Of a stretch of DNA of 64,000 nucleotides, positions 1 to 8,393 are shown in pieces. The DNA is from JADGHX01 sp037200125 (GTDB lineage: Bacteria > Pseudomonadota > Gammaproteobacteria > Steroidobacterales > Steroidobacteraceae). Position numbers and translations under genes: made by a program. The stretch is from the NCBI GenBank assembly GCA_037200125.1, contig JBBCGS010000003.1, positions 62,001-126,000 of the forward strand, given 5' to 3'. Position 1 is the stretch's first letter. The number at the start of each line of letters is the position of its first letter. The notes beneath the pieces are model-generated. The model saw nothing but the letters and a program-made list of their open reading frames with translations. It searched no databases and was not told the origin of the DNA.

Positions 1-1
1 C

Positions 2-595
2 TGGTGCACGGAGCACGGCAACGACGTGACGCACATCGGCATCCAGGCGCACGGTGGCATGGGTTTCGTGGAAGAGACCGGGGCCGCGCAGTATGCGCGG
101 GACGTGCGCATCACCACGATCTATGAAGGCACCACCGGCATCCAGGCCAACGATCTCATCGGGCGGAAGGTCGGGCGCGACGGCGGCGCGGCGCTCGGCG
201 CGCTGCTTGCTGATGTCACACAGGAATTGAATGCGCTCCAGTCGGGCGATCCGCTCGCGCGGGCAACGAAGACGGCGGCTCTCGAAGGCGTCGGCCTCTT
301 GAGCGAAGCGGCGCAGGCACTCGGGAAAGCATTGAAGTCGGCGCCGGATCAGGCGCAGGCAGTCGCCGTTCCCTTCCTGAAGCTGTGTGGCTTCGTGCTG
401 GGCGGCTGGCTCATGGCGAAGTCGGCGAGCATTGCCGCTGACAAGCTCTCGGGCGCGGACAAGGATTTCTACAACGCGAAGCTGCACGCCGCGCGCTTTT
501 ATGCGGAGCAGGTATTGCCGGTCGCGCTAGGGCTGGCGCGCGTGGTGAAGAGTGGCGGCGTGAGCGTCACTGAGACAGACGCCGCGCTCATATAA
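2..595 (+). CDS. Acyl-CoA dehydrogenase, C-terminal part (5' end outside window)
   Basis: This is the last about 197 residues of an acyl-CoA dehydrogenase, the FAD enzyme that makes the alpha,beta double bond in fatty acyl-CoA during beta-oxidation. The frame is open from the window edge, so the start lies upstream. The stretch IQAHGGMGFVEETGAAQYAR followed by the motif IYEGTTGIQANDLIGRK is the conserved C-terminal helical region of the family (the YEGT motif lies near the FAD/acyl-CoA site). The remainder, a helical extension of about 120 residues, is typical of the larger FadE5/AcdA-like acyl-CoA dehydrogenases. The next gene starts 13 bases later on the same strand. Family assignment is firm; the substrate chain length cannot be read from this fragment. 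Confidence 0.93.
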   Translation, partial: WCTEHGNDVTHIGIQAHGGMGFVEETGAAQYARDVRITTIYEGTTGIQANDLIGRKVGRDGGAALGALLADVTQELNALQSGDPLARATKTAALEGVGLLSEAAQALGKALKSAPDQAQAVAVPFLKLCGFVLGGWLMAKSASIAADKLSGADKDFYNAKLHAARFYAEQVLPVALGLARVVKSGGVSVTETDAALI

Positions 596-608
596 CAGGA
601 GGTTCACC

Positions 609-1517
609 GTGAACAGGCGTGACGTGATCGTGGGAGGGTTGACGATGGCTGCGGCCGCTACATCTTCCGGCAGCGCTGGCGCAGCTGGCACGCCGGCCCC
701 GCTCATCACGCGTCGGATTCCGTCGAGCGGCGAAGAGATTCCCGCGCTCGGTCTCGGTACGTCGGGACCGTTCGAGGTCGGAAGCTCGCCGTCCGAGCGC
801 GCACCGCTGAAGGAAGTGCTCGAGGCGTTCTTCGCGGGCGGTGGCAAGCTCATCGATACGTCGCCGATGTATTCGACGGCGGAAGCTGTGCTGGGCGACA
901 TCATGACGCCCGCGCTGCGTGAGCGCGCGTTCATTGCCACGAAGGTGTGGACGCGCGGCCAGCGTGAAGGCGTCCAGCAGATGACCAAGTCGGGCGAGCT
1001 GATGAAGCGCCCGAAGCTCGATCTCATCCAGGTGCACAACCTTCAGGACCTCGATACGCAGCTGAAGACGCTTCGCGCGTGGAAGGGCGAAGGTCGCGTG
1101 CGCTATATCGGCATCACGCACTACACGGTCGGCTCGCAGTCGGATCTTGCGAAGGTGATCGAGCGCGAGAAGATCGATTTCGTGCAGCTCAACTACTCCG
1201 CCACGACTCGCAACGCCGAACAGCGGCTGCTACCGCTGGCGGCGGACAAGGGTGTGGCGGTGCTGGTGAACCGGCCGTTCGAGGATGGCGGGATGTTCAG
1301 CGCGGTTCGCGGCAAACCCATGCCCGCGTGGGCGGCGGAGATCGACGCGACGAGTTGGGGACAGGTGTTCCTGAAGTACGTGCTGGCTCACCCGGCGGTA
1401 ACCGCCGCGATTCCCGCGACAGGCAAGGTGCGCCACCTCGAAGACAATCTCGCCGGCGCACGCGGACGCTTGCCCGACGCGAAGCTGAAAGCCGAAATCA
1501 TCCGCGTGTTGAGTTAG
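609..1517 (+). CDS. Exported aldo/keto reductase (probable Tat substrate)
   Basis: A 302-residue aldo/keto reductase, an NADPH-dependent TIM-barrel oxidoreductase of carbonyl compounds. The N-terminus MNRRDVIVGG followed by an Ala-rich stretch to about residue 28 looks like a twin-arginine signal, so the enzyme is probably exported folded. Catalytic tetrad positions are recognisable: Asp and Tyr in IDTSPMYSTAE, Lys in FIATKVW, His in LIQVHNL. The C-terminal half holds the cofactor-binding segment (AIPATGKVRHLEDN). It follows the acyl-CoA dehydrogenase by 13 bases, so the two may be co-transcribed. It ends exactly where the convergent photolyase gene ends, with no base between the stop codons. 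Substrate unknown. Confidence 0.9.
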   Translation: MNRRDVIVGGLTMAAAATSSGSAGAAGTPAPLITRRIPSSGEEIPALGLGTSGPFEVGSSPSERAPLKEVLEAFFAGGGKLIDTSPMYSTAEAVLGDIMTPALRERAFIATKVWTRGQREGVQQMTKSGELMKRPKLDLIQVHNLQDLDTQLKTLRAWKGEGRVRYIGITHYTVGSQSDLAKVIEREKIDFVQLNYSATTRNAEQRLLPLAADKGVAVLVNRPFEDGGMFSAVRGKPMPAWAAEIDATSWGQVFLKYVLAHPAVTAAIPATGKVRHLEDNLAGARGRLPDAKLKAEIIRVLS

Positions 1518-2912
1518 TTACGGTTTCGCCCGCCGTCGCATGTCGGCATACGCGTCGAGCGCGGCCTCGCGCGACTCGGCGAGATCCACGAGGGGTTCAG
1601 GCCCCGGCTTCAGGTTACGACGGGACTTCCGCCAGGGGCCATGAATCGCGTGGTTCGCGAAGCCCGCCACTTCGGGCACCCACCTGCGCACGTACTCACC
1701 CTCGGGATCGAAGCGTTCGCCCTGGGTCACGGGGTTGAAGATGCGGAAGTAAGGAGCCGCGTCGGCGCCCGAACCGGCGACCCACTGCCAGTTCAGCGTG
1801 TTCGCGGCGAGATCCGCGTCGACGAGCGTGTCCCAGAACCATCGCGCGCCTTCCTGCCACGGCTGCAGAAGATTCTTCACGAGGAACGAGCCCACGATCA
1901 TTCGCACGCGGTTGTGCATGACGCCGGTCGTCCAGAGCTCGCGCATCCCCGCATCGACCATCGGCACACCGGTGTGGCCGCGCTGCCAGGCTTTCAGCTG
2001 TTTCGGGTTCTTCTTCCACGGAAAGGCGGCGAACTCGGGGCGCAGCGGCTTCGTCGTTGTTTCAGGGAAGTGATAGAGCAGGTGATAGGCGAACTCCCGC
2101 CAGATCAGTTCGTGCAGGAACGTCGAGTTGCGGCCCTTCGCCCCAAGCGCATGCCAGATCTGGCGCGGACCGATCTCGCCGAAGTGCAGGTGAGGGGAGA
2201 GGCCCGAGGTGCCGTCGACGGCGGGCTTGTCCCGATCCTGGTTGTAGTGGGCGAGCGCGTTGGCAAGGAAGCGCTCGAGTCGCGCCTGAGCGCCTTCTTC
2301 GCCGGGGCGCCAACGGTCGGCGATTCCGGTGCACCACTCGATTCGCGGTATGAGATTCAGTGCTGGGAGCGATGCGCTTTGCGGCCATTGCGAAGGCGAC
2401 TTCAGTTTCGCCGGCGTTCGGAGCACCGGTGACGGATCGAGGTCGTGCACCATCCGCCGCATGTATGGCGTGTAGACGCGATAAGGCTTGCCGCTGAGAT
2501 TCAGGATGTCCCAGGGCTCTGCGAGTAGCGTGCTGTTGAACGATGCGGTTTGAACGCCGCGTGACGCGAACGACTTCTTTACGGTCGCCGAGCAGGCGAT
2601 CGCGGCGGGTTCATAGCGGCGATTCCAATACGCCGCCGTCGCGCCGGTCTGCCCGGCGAGCTTCGCGAGCACTGTACTCGCCGGACCCTCGGCAAGAATG
2701 AGGCGTGAGCCGCGCTCGCGAAGCGATTCATCCAGCGCTTCCAGCGAGTGATGCAGCCACCAGCGGGAGGCCGCGCCGGGTGGCCAGTCGCCGTCGTCCC
2801 CCGGCGCCCAGATATAGAGCGGGATGATCGGCTCGCCGCGCTTCACGGCGGCGTCGAGCGCCGGGTTGTCGGCAAGGCGCAGGTCCTGCCGGAACCAGAC
2901 GATCGTTGTCAT
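1518..2912 (-). CDS. phrB: Deoxyribodipyrimidine photo-lyase
   Basis: A 464-residue class I cryptochrome/photolyase that repairs UV-induced cyclobutane pyrimidine dimers using blue light, reduced FAD and an antenna chromophore. The N-terminus MTTIVWFRQDLRLADNPAL is the classic start of the Rossmann-like antenna domain (residues about 1-130). The C-terminal FAD domain has WREFAYHLLYHFPE, the VDAGMRELWTTGVMHNRVRM segment and TLNWQWVAGSGADAAPYFRIFNP, the signature FAD/DNA-binding stretches. Length is normal for bacterial CPD photolyases. It is convergent with the aldo/keto reductase. The frameshifted esterase lies 10 bases upstream on the same strand, so the two probably form one transcription unit. 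Confidence 0.95.
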   Translation of the reverse strand: MTTIVWFRQDLRLADNPALDAAVKRGEPIIPLYIWAPGDDGDWPPGAASRWWLHHSLEALDESLRERGSRLILAEGPASTVLAKLAGQTGATAAYWNRRYEPAAIACSATVKKSFASRGVQTASFNSTLLAEPWDILNLSGKPYRVYTPYMRRMVHDLDPSPVLRTPAKLKSPSQWPQSASLPALNLIPRIEWCTGIADRWRPGEEGAQARLERFLANALAHYNQDRDKPAVDGTSGLSPHLHFGEIGPRQIWHALGAKGRNSTFLHELIWREFAYHLLYHFPETTTKPLRPEFAAFPWKKNPKQLKAWQRGHTGVPMVDAGMRELWTTGVMHNRVRMIVGSFLVKNLLQPWQEGARWFWDTLVDADLAANTLNWQWVAGSGADAAPYFRIFNPVTQGERFDPEGEYVRRWVPEVAGFANHAIHGPWRKSRRNLKPGPEPLVDLAESREAALDAYADMRRRAKP

Positions 2913-2922
2913 CGAAGGGGAC

Positions 2923-4420
2923 TCAACGGCGCGTTGTCACGCGCTTTCGTGAGCCCCGACGTGAAGGCTTTGCCACGCGTGGCGCCGCGCGCGGCTTTCG
3001 GAGGGAGGTTTTCGGGCGAGACGATCTCTTCGCCGCGGCCCGCTTGCCTTTCGCCTTTGCTCCCGGCACCGACAGCTTCAGTTGCGGCGGATCGTTCAAA
3101 TTGCGCAGAAACGCCTGCCGCACTTCGGGCTCCATCTGCGCGAAGTCGACTTTGCCTGTGTGCGTGCGGCGAAGCTGCGTGTCGCTGATGCGCGCTTCGG
3201 CCCTCCCGCCGCTGGACCACTTGCTCCGCAAGCGCGCGGTCTCGCCGGTGCGAAGCACGTCGGCGATGGCCTGCGCGACCGCTGCGTCCCGTGCGAGGTC
3301 GCTGTGCGCAACCGTTGTGTAGTACGTGCGCGCGCCCGGCAGCTCCGCAAACGCGACTGGCACGGTGCCATCGCCTTTGCGAGTGATCGTGTAGATGAAC
3401 TGCCCGTTCCGGCGCGTCGCGCGAGTCACGGTCTCCTGCCCCGCGCCGATAATGTTCACGAAGCGCCGGTCGCCTTGGGCCAGCGCGCTCAGCACCGCGC
3501 GCGCGCGTTTCAACAACGGCAGATTCGGCTGCGGCCCATTCGCGGGCCACGCGGCCTCGTCGAAGAAATCCTGGCCGCTGCCGGCGGTCGAAGTGGGCAG
3601 CAGGTGATACAAGCTCGGAAACGTGCTGAACACGTCCGCCGCCAGCGACTCCGCGGTCTGGCTTTGTGAAAGCCGCGCGAATCTTCCGGACCACCGCATA
3701 CACACCGCGCAACGCGAGCACCGGCGCGAACGAACCTGTGTTCGGCGTGCCGAGAAGAACGACGCGTTCCACGTGCTCGAGCCCCGCGTGCGACATGGCC
3801 GCCCGGCTCACGAGCCCACCCATGCTGTGCGCAACGATCATCGAACGCACTCGCTCGCCGCGAATGCGCTCGGCGAGCCCACGACCGAGCTCGTCGATGC
3901 CGAGTCGCCAGTCGTAGTCATGAAAGACCGGCGCGAAGCCCGCGACCCGCAGGTGCAGCTTCAACCGCAGATAGGTGTACAGCACGACGCCAAGGGAAAC
4001 GATCTGCGTCTCCTGCAGCGAAGCGGGCTCTTCCTGCAGCGGCGTATGTTTGTGCTCGTCCGCGGCCACCGGCGGCGAGCCCGCAACCGGCAATCGAAGC
4101 AGCGCCAACTGCCCGAGGCTGATGTCCACCGGATCGAGCCACAGGATGTCGTTCGGCAGCGGCGGGCGGCGAATGCGGCCGAGTTGCGAGCCCATGATGC
4201 CGGGCACGATATAGACGCGCGGCGCGTCCGCGCTCACCGGCACTTTGCGAGCCTCGCGCGCCAACGCGGCGAGAGCTTCGTATTCGCTCGCGCCGAAGTA
4301 TGCGGTGAGCTCGCGCGGGATGCTCGCCGGAGGCCAGCAGATGCTCGAACGACCGTATCGGTCCACGCGAAGCGATCGTAGGGGGTGACGTGATCCGCTG
4401 GCGGGTCGGGGCGAATTCAC
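2923..4420 (-). pseudogene. Lipase/esterase of the LCAT-like alpha/beta-hydrolase type, frameshifted
   Basis: A secretory-type lipase of the lecithin:cholesterol acyltransferase-like hydrolase group, spread over several frames. Segments in order on the minus strand: VYIVPGIMGSQLG (oxyanion region), the nucleophile elbow IVAHSMGGLVSR, VVLLGTPNTGSFAP; then, after a switch near 3672-3681, a second frame with FPSLYHLLP, the Asp/His region TITRKGDGTVPVAFA and TVAHSDLARD, and a Lys/Arg-rich tail. Two more switches lie near 4345 and at the CCC run 4317-4319. Correcting them gives a coherent upstream piece (DRFAWTDTVV, then HPRELTAYFGASEYE). The GTG at 4420 is the best start but is uncertain. Single-base indels in a preserved reading sense suggest either recent decay or sequence error. 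The catalytic residues themselves are intact. Confidence 0.75.
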
Positions 4421-4430
4421 AGGTCCGCGC

Positions 4431-4892
4431 TCACTTCGCGTCGAGCGGACGGACGGTGGCCGCGAGGTCTGACCGATCCGCCGCGCTCGAGCTCGAGAGT
4501 GAGCGGCACCTTGTCGCCGACCTCGAGGCGGCTTGTTCAGCCCGCTCAGCATCACGTGCAGTCCTTCAGGCGCAAACGCCACTTCGCCGCCGGCAGGCAC
4601 GGTTACCCGGTCTCTCATCCGCATGCGCGACTGACCATCCACCAGGGAAGTCTCGGTGAATCATCGCGCTCGCCGCGAGCGGCGACGTCACACCGACGAT
4701 GAACACCGCTCTCTGCGACGCGTTTCTTCAGTGTGAAATACACGGCCGCCTGCGCGAGCCCCGGCGGCGGGTTTGCGAACCCACGCGTTCTGCACGACCA
4801 GCGTCACGGTTTGCGCGGGCGCCAACGCAGGGCGCAACCGCGAGCGCAGCGGCCATCGAAGCAAGCACAGTCCTGCGCAGAACATTCGACAA
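4431..4892 (-). pseudogene. PCu(A)C-type periplasmic copper chaperone, multiply frameshifted
   Basis: The parts of a DUF461/PCu(A)C copper chaperone can be read only by jumping frame about six times within 460 bases. Pieces in order: a signal-peptide-like start with LASMAAALAVAP, then TLVVQNAWVRKP, PPGLAQAAVYFTLKKRVAE, VGVTSPLAASAMIH, ETSLVDGQSRMRMRDRVTVP, AGGEVAFAPEGLHVMLSGLN, LEVGDKVPLTLELERGGSV and finally DLAATVRPLDAK with a stop at 4431-4433. The copper ligands of the family (Met in MRMR, His and Met in LHVML) are all still present. Family members deliver Cu(I) in the periplasm, for example to cytochrome oxidase. It sits between oxyR and the esterase on the same strand. Start (TTG 4892, ATG 4885 or ATG 4856) is undecided. 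Confidence 0.7.
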
Positions 4893-4922
4893 GATCGGGA
4901 CTCCGGGGCGAGGGGCGCGAAA

Positions 4923-5828
4923 TTATGCCCTACAGCGCGTGCCTTTTCGATCAACGCGCACACCGCGTCGATGGCGGGGCGACGGGCGGTGGTTTTGCGC
5001 CAGATTGCGCCGACGTAGCGGTGCGGCCGCGGCTCTGCGAAGGGCCGCATGACGACGTCACGCAACGTGCCGTAGTCGCCGCGGCTGGCGAGCTCCGGCA
5101 GCAACGTGACGCCGGCGCCTGTCGCCACCATCTGACGCAGTGTTTCGAGGCTGGTGGCGCGGAAATCCTGCTTTTCCTGGACGCCAACACCGCTGCACAC
5201 GTCGAGCGCCTGATCGCGCAGGCAGTGCCCGTCTTCGAGCAGCAGCAAGGTTTCGTCCTTGAGATCGTCTACCGTCACTTCCTTCTTCTGGGCGAGCCGA
5301 TGCTGCGCCGGGACTGCGAGCGCAAAGGGCTCTTCATAGAGCTGACGCGCCTCGAGTCCATCCATGTTCACCGGCAACGCGAGGATGCCCAGATCGAGCT
5401 GCCCGGCGTTCAGCTTCTCGAGCATCGTCGACGTTTGATACTCGTAAAGCTGTAACTCCAGGCGTGGCAGCGCCTTGTGGATCTCGCGCGCCACGCGCGG
5501 CAGGAGATACGGGCCGATTGTTGGCAGTAGCGCCATCCGCAGCCTCCCAGCCAGCGGATCACGATACGAACGGGCGAGTGCGAGCACTTCGTCGCTCGCT
5601 TCGAGGATGCGCCGCGCACGCGCGACGATCTGCTCTCCGGCTTCAGTGAACGTGAGCTGCTTCGGCTGGCGCTCGATGAGCTGGATGCCGAGGTAGTCCC
5701 TCCAGCTTCTTCAGCTGCGCGGAGAGCGTGGGCTGGCTGACGAATGAACGCTGCGCGGCGCGGCCGAAATGCCGCTCGTCCGCCAGCGCAACGAGGTAAC
5801 GGAGGTCTTTGAGCTTGAGATCGGCCAT
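4923..5828 (-). pseudogene. oxyR: OxyR-type LysR regulator of the peroxide response, frameshifted
   Basis: Hydrogen-peroxide-sensing LysR regulator. The first 48 residues (start MADLKLKDLRYLVALADERH, helix-turn-helix with FVSQPTLSAQLKKLE) end in a frameshift at the CCC run 5698-5700. Removing one base joins it to DYLGIQLIERQPKQLTFTEA and on to the effector domain. The redox cysteine region is visible in LEDGHCLRDQALDVCSG, matching the peroxide-sensing Cys pair of OxyR. A second indel is needed near 4923-4932 to reach a stop at the expected length of about 305 residues; as read, the frame runs on into the copper-chaperone gene. It is divergent from ahpC, the usual target. Function is likely intact if the indels are sequence errors. 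Confidence 0.85.
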
Positions 5829-5952
5829 GGCTGGCGATTTATATCGTCTATCGAAAGGATAAAGTCAATCGATTGGACCAATCGGGCGCCGCCCCCCAGG
5901 ATGCGCGTCCAGACCCCCGACCCCTTCGAACGAATAGACGGAGAGACATCGC
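5829..5952. promoter_or_regulatory. Divergent oxyR-ahpC control region
   Basis: The 124 bases between the divergent oxyR and ahpC starts must hold both promoters. The oxyR-proximal half is AT-richer and carries spaced ATCG/GATA-type elements (ATATCGTCTATCGAAAGG, then AAAGTCAATCGATTGG) that resemble the four half-sites of an OxyR box (ATAG-N7-CTAT repeats) only loosely. An ahpC ribosome-binding stretch (ACGGAGAGAC) lies just before its ATG. Divergent arrangement plus known biology of OxyR make this the probable operator; the exact half-sites are inference. Confidence 0.5.
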
Positions 5953-6492
5953 ATGCTCGGTATCGGACAGAAATTTCCCCAGTTCGCCCTCACGGGCGTC
6001 GTATCCAACGACATCAACAAGGCCTTCCAGCCCTTCAACAACGACAGCCATCCGGGCAAGTGGCAGGTTTTCTTCTTCTGGCCGAAAGACTTCACCTTCG
6101 TGTGCCCGACCGAGATCGCCGCGTTCGGCAAGCTCGACAAGGAGTTCAAGGCGCGCGACGCGCAGCTGCTCGGCGTGAGCATCGACAGCGAATACGTTCA
6201 CCACGCCTGGCGCCAGGCGAAGGACGAGCTGAGGAACCTGCCGTTCCCGATGCTCTCGGACATCAAGCGTGAGCTCAGCACAGCGCTCGGCGTGCTCGAT
6301 CCGGAAGCCGGCGTCGCGCAGCGTGCGACTTACATCGTCGATCCCCAGGGCGTTACGCGTTTCGTGTACGTCACCGACCTGAGCGTCGGCCGCAGCCCTG
6401 ATGAAGTGCTCCGCGTGCTCGACGCGCTGCAGACCGACGAGCTGTGCCCCTGCAACTGGAAGAAGGGCGATGACACCCTGAAGGCGGCCTGA
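5953..6492 (+). CDS. ahpC: Alkyl hydroperoxide reductase peroxiredoxin (AhpC/TSA)
   Basis: A 179-residue 2-Cys peroxiredoxin that reduces hydrogen peroxide and organic hydroperoxides. The peroxidatic cysteine is Cys51 in the motif FTFVCPTEI. The resolving cysteine lies near the end in ELCPCNW (Cys165/Cys167). The Pro/Thr of PxxxTxxC and the conserved Trp are present. The extra CPC pair and the following ahpD gene point to the AhpC/AhpD couple, in which AhpD rather than AhpF re-reduces AhpC. It is divergent from oxyR, which fits peroxide induction, and ahpD starts at the very next base after its stop. The frame is intact in an otherwise frameshift-rich stretch. Confidence 0.96.
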   Translation: MLGIGQKFPQFALTGVVSNDINKAFQPFNNDSHPGKWQVFFFWPKDFTFVCPTEIAAFGKLDKEFKARDAQLLGVSIDSEYVHHAWRQAKDELRNLPFPMLSDIKRELSTALGVLDPEAGVAQRATYIVDPQGVTRFVYVTDLSVGRSPDEVLRVLDALQTDELCPCNWKKGDDTLKAA

Positions 6493-7023
6493 ATGACGAC
6501 GCTGGACGCGATCCGGGACGCCATTCCCGACCACGCACGTGACCTCAAGCTGAACCTGGGGGCTGTGCTCGCTCCGACGGGCGCGCCCGGCCTCAACGAG
6601 AAGCAGATCTGGGGCGTGGCGGTGGCTTCGGCCATCGCCAGCCGCAACGTCGGCTTCGCGAAGCAGATCGAAGCGCTGGCCGCCGGAAAGCTGGACGAGG
6701 CTTACCTCACTGCCGCGCGCGCGGCGGCGGCGATCATGGGCATGAACAACATCTACTACCGCTTCCTGCACTTGGTGGAGGACCCGGAATACGCCCAGAT
6801 GCCGGCGCGGCTGCGCATGAACGTCATTGGCAACCCCGGCATCGACAAGCTCGACTTCGAGTTGCTGTCGCTCGCTGTGTCTGCCGTGAACGGCTGCGGC
6901 ATGTGCATCGTGGCTCATGAGAAGCAGCTGCGTAAGCACGACGTGTCGCGGGAGGCGATTCAGAGTGCCGTGCGCATCGCGGCCACCATTCATGCGGTGG
7001 CGGGGGGTGCTCGAGCACGCTGA
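6493..7023 (+). CDS. ahpD: Alkyl hydroperoxidase AhpD (C-terminus probably frameshifted)
   Basis: AhpD carboxymuconolactone-decarboxylase-fold protein that recycles oxidised AhpC through a lipoamide/lipoyl-protein relay. The catalytic CxxC with its nearby histidine is clear in NGCGMCIVAHEKQL. It follows ahpC without a gap, so the two form one operon. As read, the protein ends GGARAR* after a run of six G at 7002-7007. Removing one G gives the family-typical ending VLEHAEVADAGM with a stop at 7058-7060. The true gene therefore probably ends at 7060 and the homopolymer is an insertion or a sequencing error. The catalytic part is unaffected. Confidence 0.92.
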   Translation: MTTLDAIRDAIPDHARDLKLNLGAVLAPTGAPGLNEKQIWGVAVASAIASRNVGFAKQIEALAAGKLDEAYLTAARAAAAIMGMNNIYYRFLHLVEDPEYAQMPARLRMNVIGNPGIDKLDFELLSLAVSAVNGCGMCIVAHEKQLRKHDVSREAIQSAVRIAATIHAVAGGARAR

Positions 7024-7093
7024 GGTCGCTGACGCGGGGATGGCCGCCGCAGCCGCCTAGGCTTGGTCTCCATGAACCGCCGTCTCGATGAAA

Positions 7094-7138
7094 GGGCGGG
7101 GTGACCGACGATTCCGTCGGGTTTGCCCCGCCCGCTTT
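7094..7138 (+). terminator. Rho-independent terminator of ahpCD
   Basis: A two-level stem: outer arms GGGCGGGG and CCCCGCCC (7094-7101 with about 7126-7133), an inner CCGACG/CGTCGG stem, then GCTTTT. It lies just after ahpD and 25 bases before the Nudix start, so it separates the two units. Confidence 0.7.
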
Positions 7139-7162
7139 TGCGCCTGCTATTCTTCGCCGCTC

Positions 7163-7612
7163 ATGAAAACGGAACGTCCGTCGCACTTATCCGCCGGGGT
7201 CGTGGTGGTGCGGCAAACCGACTCGGGCTGGCGCTTCCTGCTGCTGCGGGCCTATCGAAACTGGGACTTCCCCAAGGGGCTCGTCGAGAGCGGCGAAGAT
7301 CCGCTGAGCGCGGCCCGGCGCGAAGTCACTGAAGAAACCCTGATCCGCGATCTGCAATTCGCCTGGGGCGAGTCGTACGTCGAAACCGCGCCCTACAGCC
7401 GCAACAAGGTTGCGCGCTATTACCTGGCCGAGACGAAGAGTGAAGAGGTCACCTTGCCGGTTCGACCCGAGCTCGGGCGGCCGGAACACCACGAGTGCCG
7501 CTGGGTCGACTATGAGGAGGCGATGGAGCTGTCCTCCCCTCGCGTGCAGCCGATCCTGAAGTGGGCTGCCCGTACGCTCGGCCTGGCACTCGATCTCGAG
7601 GCCACGGGCTGA
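7163..7612 (+). CDS. Nudix hydrolase
   Basis: A 149-residue Nudix pyrophosphohydrolase; the family cleaves nucleoside diphosphates linked to another moiety (dinucleoside polyphosphates, ADP-sugars, oxidised nucleotides). The Nudix box spans GLVESGEDPLSAARREVTEE, giving the metal-binding REVTEE core. The usual glycine after it (EExG) is replaced by Leu in EETLI, as in bis(5'-nucleosyl)-tetraphosphatase-like members. The start FPKGLVESGE context (NWDFPKG) is typical of the asymmetric Ap4A hydrolase group. The ATG at 7163 is chosen because the protein fold starts directly there; an upstream in-frame extension would run through the ahpCD terminator. Substrate is not certain. Confidence 0.9.
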   Translation: MKTERPSHLSAGVVVVRQTDSGWRFLLLRAYRNWDFPKGLVESGEDPLSAARREVTEETLIRDLQFAWGESYVETAPYSRNKVARYYLAETKSEEVTLPVRPELGRPEHHECRWVDYEEAMELSSPRVQPILKWAARTLGLALDLEATG

Positions 7613-7660
7613 AAGCCCGGGAAAACCGCAAGCCTGCGAGGGCCCGGCTACCCGGCCGAC
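7607..7660 (+). other. Compact three-hairpin RNA-like element after the Nudix gene
   Basis: Overlapping the Nudix stop are three consecutive short stems: CGGGC/GCCCG with a TGAAA loop, CGCA/TGCG around AGCC, and GGCCCGG/CCGGCC around CTAC. They lead directly into the strong terminator at 7668-7695. The spacing and tetraloop-like GAAA recall structured cis-regulatory RNAs, but I cannot assign a known family, and there is no plus-strand gene downstream for it to regulate. It could be a 3'UTR-derived small RNA or simple GC-rich folding. Confidence 0.3.
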
Positions 7661-7667
7661 CCAAATG

Positions 7668-7695
7668 AAAAAGGCGGCCTGGAGGCCGCCTTTTT
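7668..7695. terminator. Bidirectional terminator
   Basis: Near-perfect hairpin AAAAAGGCGGCC-TGGA-GGCCGCCTTTTT between convergent genes (Nudix on plus, PEP-CTERM gene on minus). A-rich and T-rich flanks on opposite sides let it serve both directions. Confidence 0.9.
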
Positions 7696-7715
7696 CATTA
7701 CCGCCTGGAAGCGGA

Positions 7716-8335
7716 TCAGATCTTCGTCGTTGCGCGGCGCCGGCGATAGGCCATGAAGCCGATCATGCCGAAGCCCGCGAGCAGCAGGGTGGTGATGCCA
7801 GGCTCCGGGACGCTTGCCGTCGCCGAGGTCGTCGCAGTCACAACGTGCATCCAGCCGTTCTCCCAGAACTGGCTCAGCCCGAAGTCCAGCGTCGAGGCGC
7901 CATAGCCCGAGGCACCCGCGAAGAGGCCCGAGCCGCCCCCGATGGTGTAGTCGACCGCGCCGCTACCGAACAGACCGAAGAACGTCGCGATGTCGCTGTC
8001 GAAGGAGCCCCACAGGTTGTCGCCACCCGCGGTATCGACGAACGACCAGCCGAGACCCTTGCCCGAGCCATCACCTTCGGCGGTGAAGAGGCTCGTCGAA
8101 GAGAATTTCATGAGGCCGCTGAAGGCCCAGCTGTTGCTGCCAGCCAGCCCGAGTTTTCTGTTGCAAGACCGCTCGTAGCGACGAGCAGGCAGTTCGCGCC
8201 GCAGCTGGTGGCGCCATCCACCGAGCCGACGTTCGTGAACGTAAAGTTGATGATTCCCGCTGATGCCGAAGCCGACGTCAGGGCCAGGAAGGCCGTGGCG
8301 ACCAGCGCGCTAGCGAGTTTGAGGTTCATTTTCAT
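7716..8335 (-). pseudogene. PEP-CTERM sorting-domain protein, one frameshift
   Basis: A secreted protein of about 205 residues with a signal peptide (MKMNLKLASALVATAFLALT, cleaved near ASASAG) and a C-terminal PEP-CTERM anchor: SVPEPGITTLLLAGFGMIGF followed by the basic cluster AYRRRRATTK. Such proteins are recognised and cleaved by exosortase/EpsH and usually linked to exopolysaccharide or biofilm matrix. The middle is Gly/Ser/Thr-rich with no recognisable enzyme domain. The frame breaks at the CCC run 8148-8150, where one missing base separates the signal-peptide part (to about SGLATENSG) from the rest (LAGSNSWAFSGLMKFS). A sigma-54-type promoter lies upstream. No exosortase gene is in this window. 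Confidence 0.8.
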
Positions 8336-8393
8336 TAGTCGACTTCCGTGAGGCGGTTGACCTGTCAGTATCAACACTGATTCGACGGGTAAT

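Noticed and set aside
7607..7660. Cyclic-di-GMP-I riboswitch
   Set aside because: Only a CGCAAGCC-like segment and a GAAA-type loop match; the 5' AAACC strand and receptor are missing, and there is no downstream plus-strand gene.
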